Shown piece after piece: positions 6,004 through 6,570 of a DNA stretch of 6,570 nt. The notes beneath the pieces are model-generated. The model was given only the letters and a program-made list of their open reading frames with translations. It made no database searches and was not told the origin of the DNA. The translations under genes were made by a program, and so were the position numbers. This DNA is from an uncultured Eubacteriales bacterium (lineage in GTDB: Bacteria > Bacillota > Clostridia > Oscillospirales > CAG-272), in the NCBI GenBank assembly GCA_900542425.1, contig UQNQ01000043.1, positions 1 through 6,570 on the forward strand, written 5' to 3'. Positions within the stretch are counted from its first letter, which is position 1. Each line of letters begins with the position of its first letter.

Positions 6004-6231
6004 TTATACTGCCGTTTTTTCCGCAAAAATTTCAGCTGCAGCCTTTTCCGATAAGGCAAGTTTTGTGATTCCGACTGTGAGGATCACCTTTTTTCCGCTG
6101 ATGAGAAAAATTCGGATTTGGGCACCTTCCAATATGCCGAAAGCTTCATAATGTCGGCGTTTGGCAGGTGATGTATGAATTTTGGATATGCATACAACAT
6201 CTCCCTCGGAAAATTCGTATAATTTTTTCAT
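6004..6231 (-). CDS. feoA: ferrous iron transport accessory protein FeoA
   Basis: A 75-residue cytosolic SH3-like protein, the normal length for FeoA, which supports Fe(II) uptake by FeoB, probably by contacting it at the membrane. The family pattern is visible: an opening strand with FSEGDVVCISKI (residues 7-18), a RRHYEAFGILEGAQIRIF stretch (25-42) where the family has RRxLxxLGIxxGxxVxV, then VILTVGITKLALSEKAAAEIFA (49-70) matching the closing 'ialr..aA..I' part. No membrane helix is present. The start ATG 6231 has GGAGG (6248-6244) 12 bases upstream, a slightly long spacing; another ATG at 6253 is out of frame. It is the first gene of the feo operon, and feoB follows after 78 bases. A minus-strand promoter near 6319-6347 probably drives both. 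Confidence 0.92.
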   Translation of the reverse strand: MKKLYEFSEGDVVCISKIHTSPAKRRHYEAFGILEGAQIRIFLISGKKVILTVGITKLALSEKAAAEIFAEKTAV

Positions 6232-6289
6232 ATGGAATCCGTGCCTCCGCCATAATAAATAAAAATAAAAGAAAAAAACGAAAAAAATC

Positions 6290-6318
6290 TTGACAAAGCG
6301 GATTTATGTTGATATACT
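6290..6318 (+). promoter_or_regulatory. promoter of the tRNA-Gln gene
   Basis: TTGACA (6290-6295), perfect, and TATACT (6313-6318), five of six, are 17 bases apart. Transcription should begin near 6325, giving a 5' leader of about 47 bases that RNase P would remove. Confidence 0.85.
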
Positions 6319-6368
6319 ATTATACGCTTCCGAAAGGAATGTGACAGTTCCTTCTTTCGGATAGTATA
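6313..6368. repeat. long imperfect inverted repeat spanning two opposed promoters
   Basis: The inner arms CCGAAAG (6330-6336) and CTTTCGG (6354-6360) are perfect, with GGAA/TTCC (6336-6339, 6348-6351) partly extending them. Outside, TATACTAT (6313-6320) is the exact complement of ATAGTATA (6361-6368), with an extra 9 bases (6321-6329) on the left side only. The outer left arm contains the tRNA -10 box. In the tRNA precursor only the inner hairpin can form. Confidence 0.7.
6319..6347 (-). promoter_or_regulatory. putative promoter of feoAB
   Basis: On the minus strand CTGTCA (6347-6342) and a perfect TATAAT (6324-6319) are 17 bases apart. The start would be near 6312, giving a leader of about 80 bases to the feoA ATG. 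The -10 box is immediately next to the -10 box of the opposite tRNA promoter, so the two promoters overlap and may interfere. Confidence 0.55.
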
Positions 6369-6371
6369 CAA

Positions 6372-6447
6372 TGCGGCATCGCCAAGCGGTAAGGCAACGG
6401 ACTCTGACTCCGTCATTACCTAGGTTCGAATCCTAGTGCCGCAGCCA
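6372..6447 (+). tRNA. tRNA-Gln, anticodon CTG
   Basis: A full cloverleaf that reads the glutamine codon CAG. The acceptor is TGCGGCA (6372-6378) with TGCCGCA (6437-6443). The D stem is GCC/GGC (6381-6383, 6393-6395). The anticodon stem is ACGGA/TCCGT (6397-6401, 6409-6413) around the loop CTCTGAC, with anticodon CTG at 6404-6406. The T stem is CTAGG/CCTAG (6420-6424, 6432-6436) around TTCGAAT. G6444 is the discriminator, and CCA (6445-6447) is encoded. It has its own promoter and terminator and no neighbouring tRNA in the window. Many clostridia read both Gln codons with TTG alone, so this is probably a second, CAG-specific gene. Confidence 0.97.
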
Positions 6448-6480
6448 TATTTTTTATCTGACTTGAAAGCGGATGAGAGA

Positions 6481-6515
6481 AAAGCGGAGAAATCGAGAGA
6501 TATCTCCGCTTTTTT
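6481..6515 (+). terminator. Rho-independent terminator of tRNA-Gln
   Basis: The stem AAAGCGGAGA (6481-6490) with TCTCCGCTTT (6503-6512) is 10 bp around a 12-base loop. It is followed by a T run that reaches 6515. It starts 33 bases after the tRNA CCA. Beyond it, 6516-6570 is AT-rich with no gene or clear signal. Confidence 0.9.
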
Positions 6516-6570
6516 GTATTTAGTTTTTTTGAAATCTTATAAATTCGGAATCAATTTCATGATTTTGAGA

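Noticed and set aside
6228..6416. 62-residue minus-strand frame over the feoA promoter and the tRNA gene
   Set aside because: It runs antisense through the tRNA and both promoters and has no credible ribosome site.

Overview
The window looks like a chromosomal piece of a Gram-positive anaerobe of the class Clostridia. The signs are AT-rich intergenic DNA, strong AGGAGG-like ribosome binding sites, consensus sigma-A promoters, short U-tailed terminators, a SigH-like sigma factor and a FeoA/FeoB pair. No species can be assigned by eye, and no mobile element, CRISPR array or phage gene is visible.

All protein genes are on the minus strand, so they are read from high to low coordinates. A tRNA-Gln(CTG) gene (6372-6447) faces the other way, with its own promoter and terminator. 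Its promoter lies back to back with a promoter for the ferrous iron uptake genes feoA (6004-6231) and feoB (4129-5925). A consensus promoter whose -35 box overlaps the feoB stop codon drives a copper operon: copZ (copper chaperone, 3802-4017) and copA (Cu(I)-exporting P1B ATPase, 1494-3773). A second consensus promoter (1419-1446) drives a sigma-70 family gene of the SigH type. It shows that the longest reading of that gene, from TTG at 1419, cannot be right, because the TTG lies inside the -10 box.

Between the sigma gene and a small double zinc-ribbon protein gene (357-632) is an RNA-like leader (about 660-753, minus strand). It folds like a tRNA: acceptor stem, U8-A9-like linker, D arm and T arm in register, but a shrunken anticodon arm and no CCA. 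An extra outer helix encloses it, and it ends just before the ribosome binding site. This is the most unusual object here. A strong terminator (301-337) closes that gene. The left edge holds the 5' end of a membrane-anchored protein gene (1-172) with its own promoter region and a 15-bp direct repeat.

Functionally the centre of the window is a transition-metal block: Fe(II) import (FeoAB) followed by Cu(I) handling (CopZ hands copper to CopA for export). Inverted repeats sit at or near the feo and cop promoters and in the feoA-feoB gap. They are candidate operators for metal-sensing repressors, but no repressor gene is in the window. Roles for the sigma factor and the zinc-ribbon protein are not evident from context.
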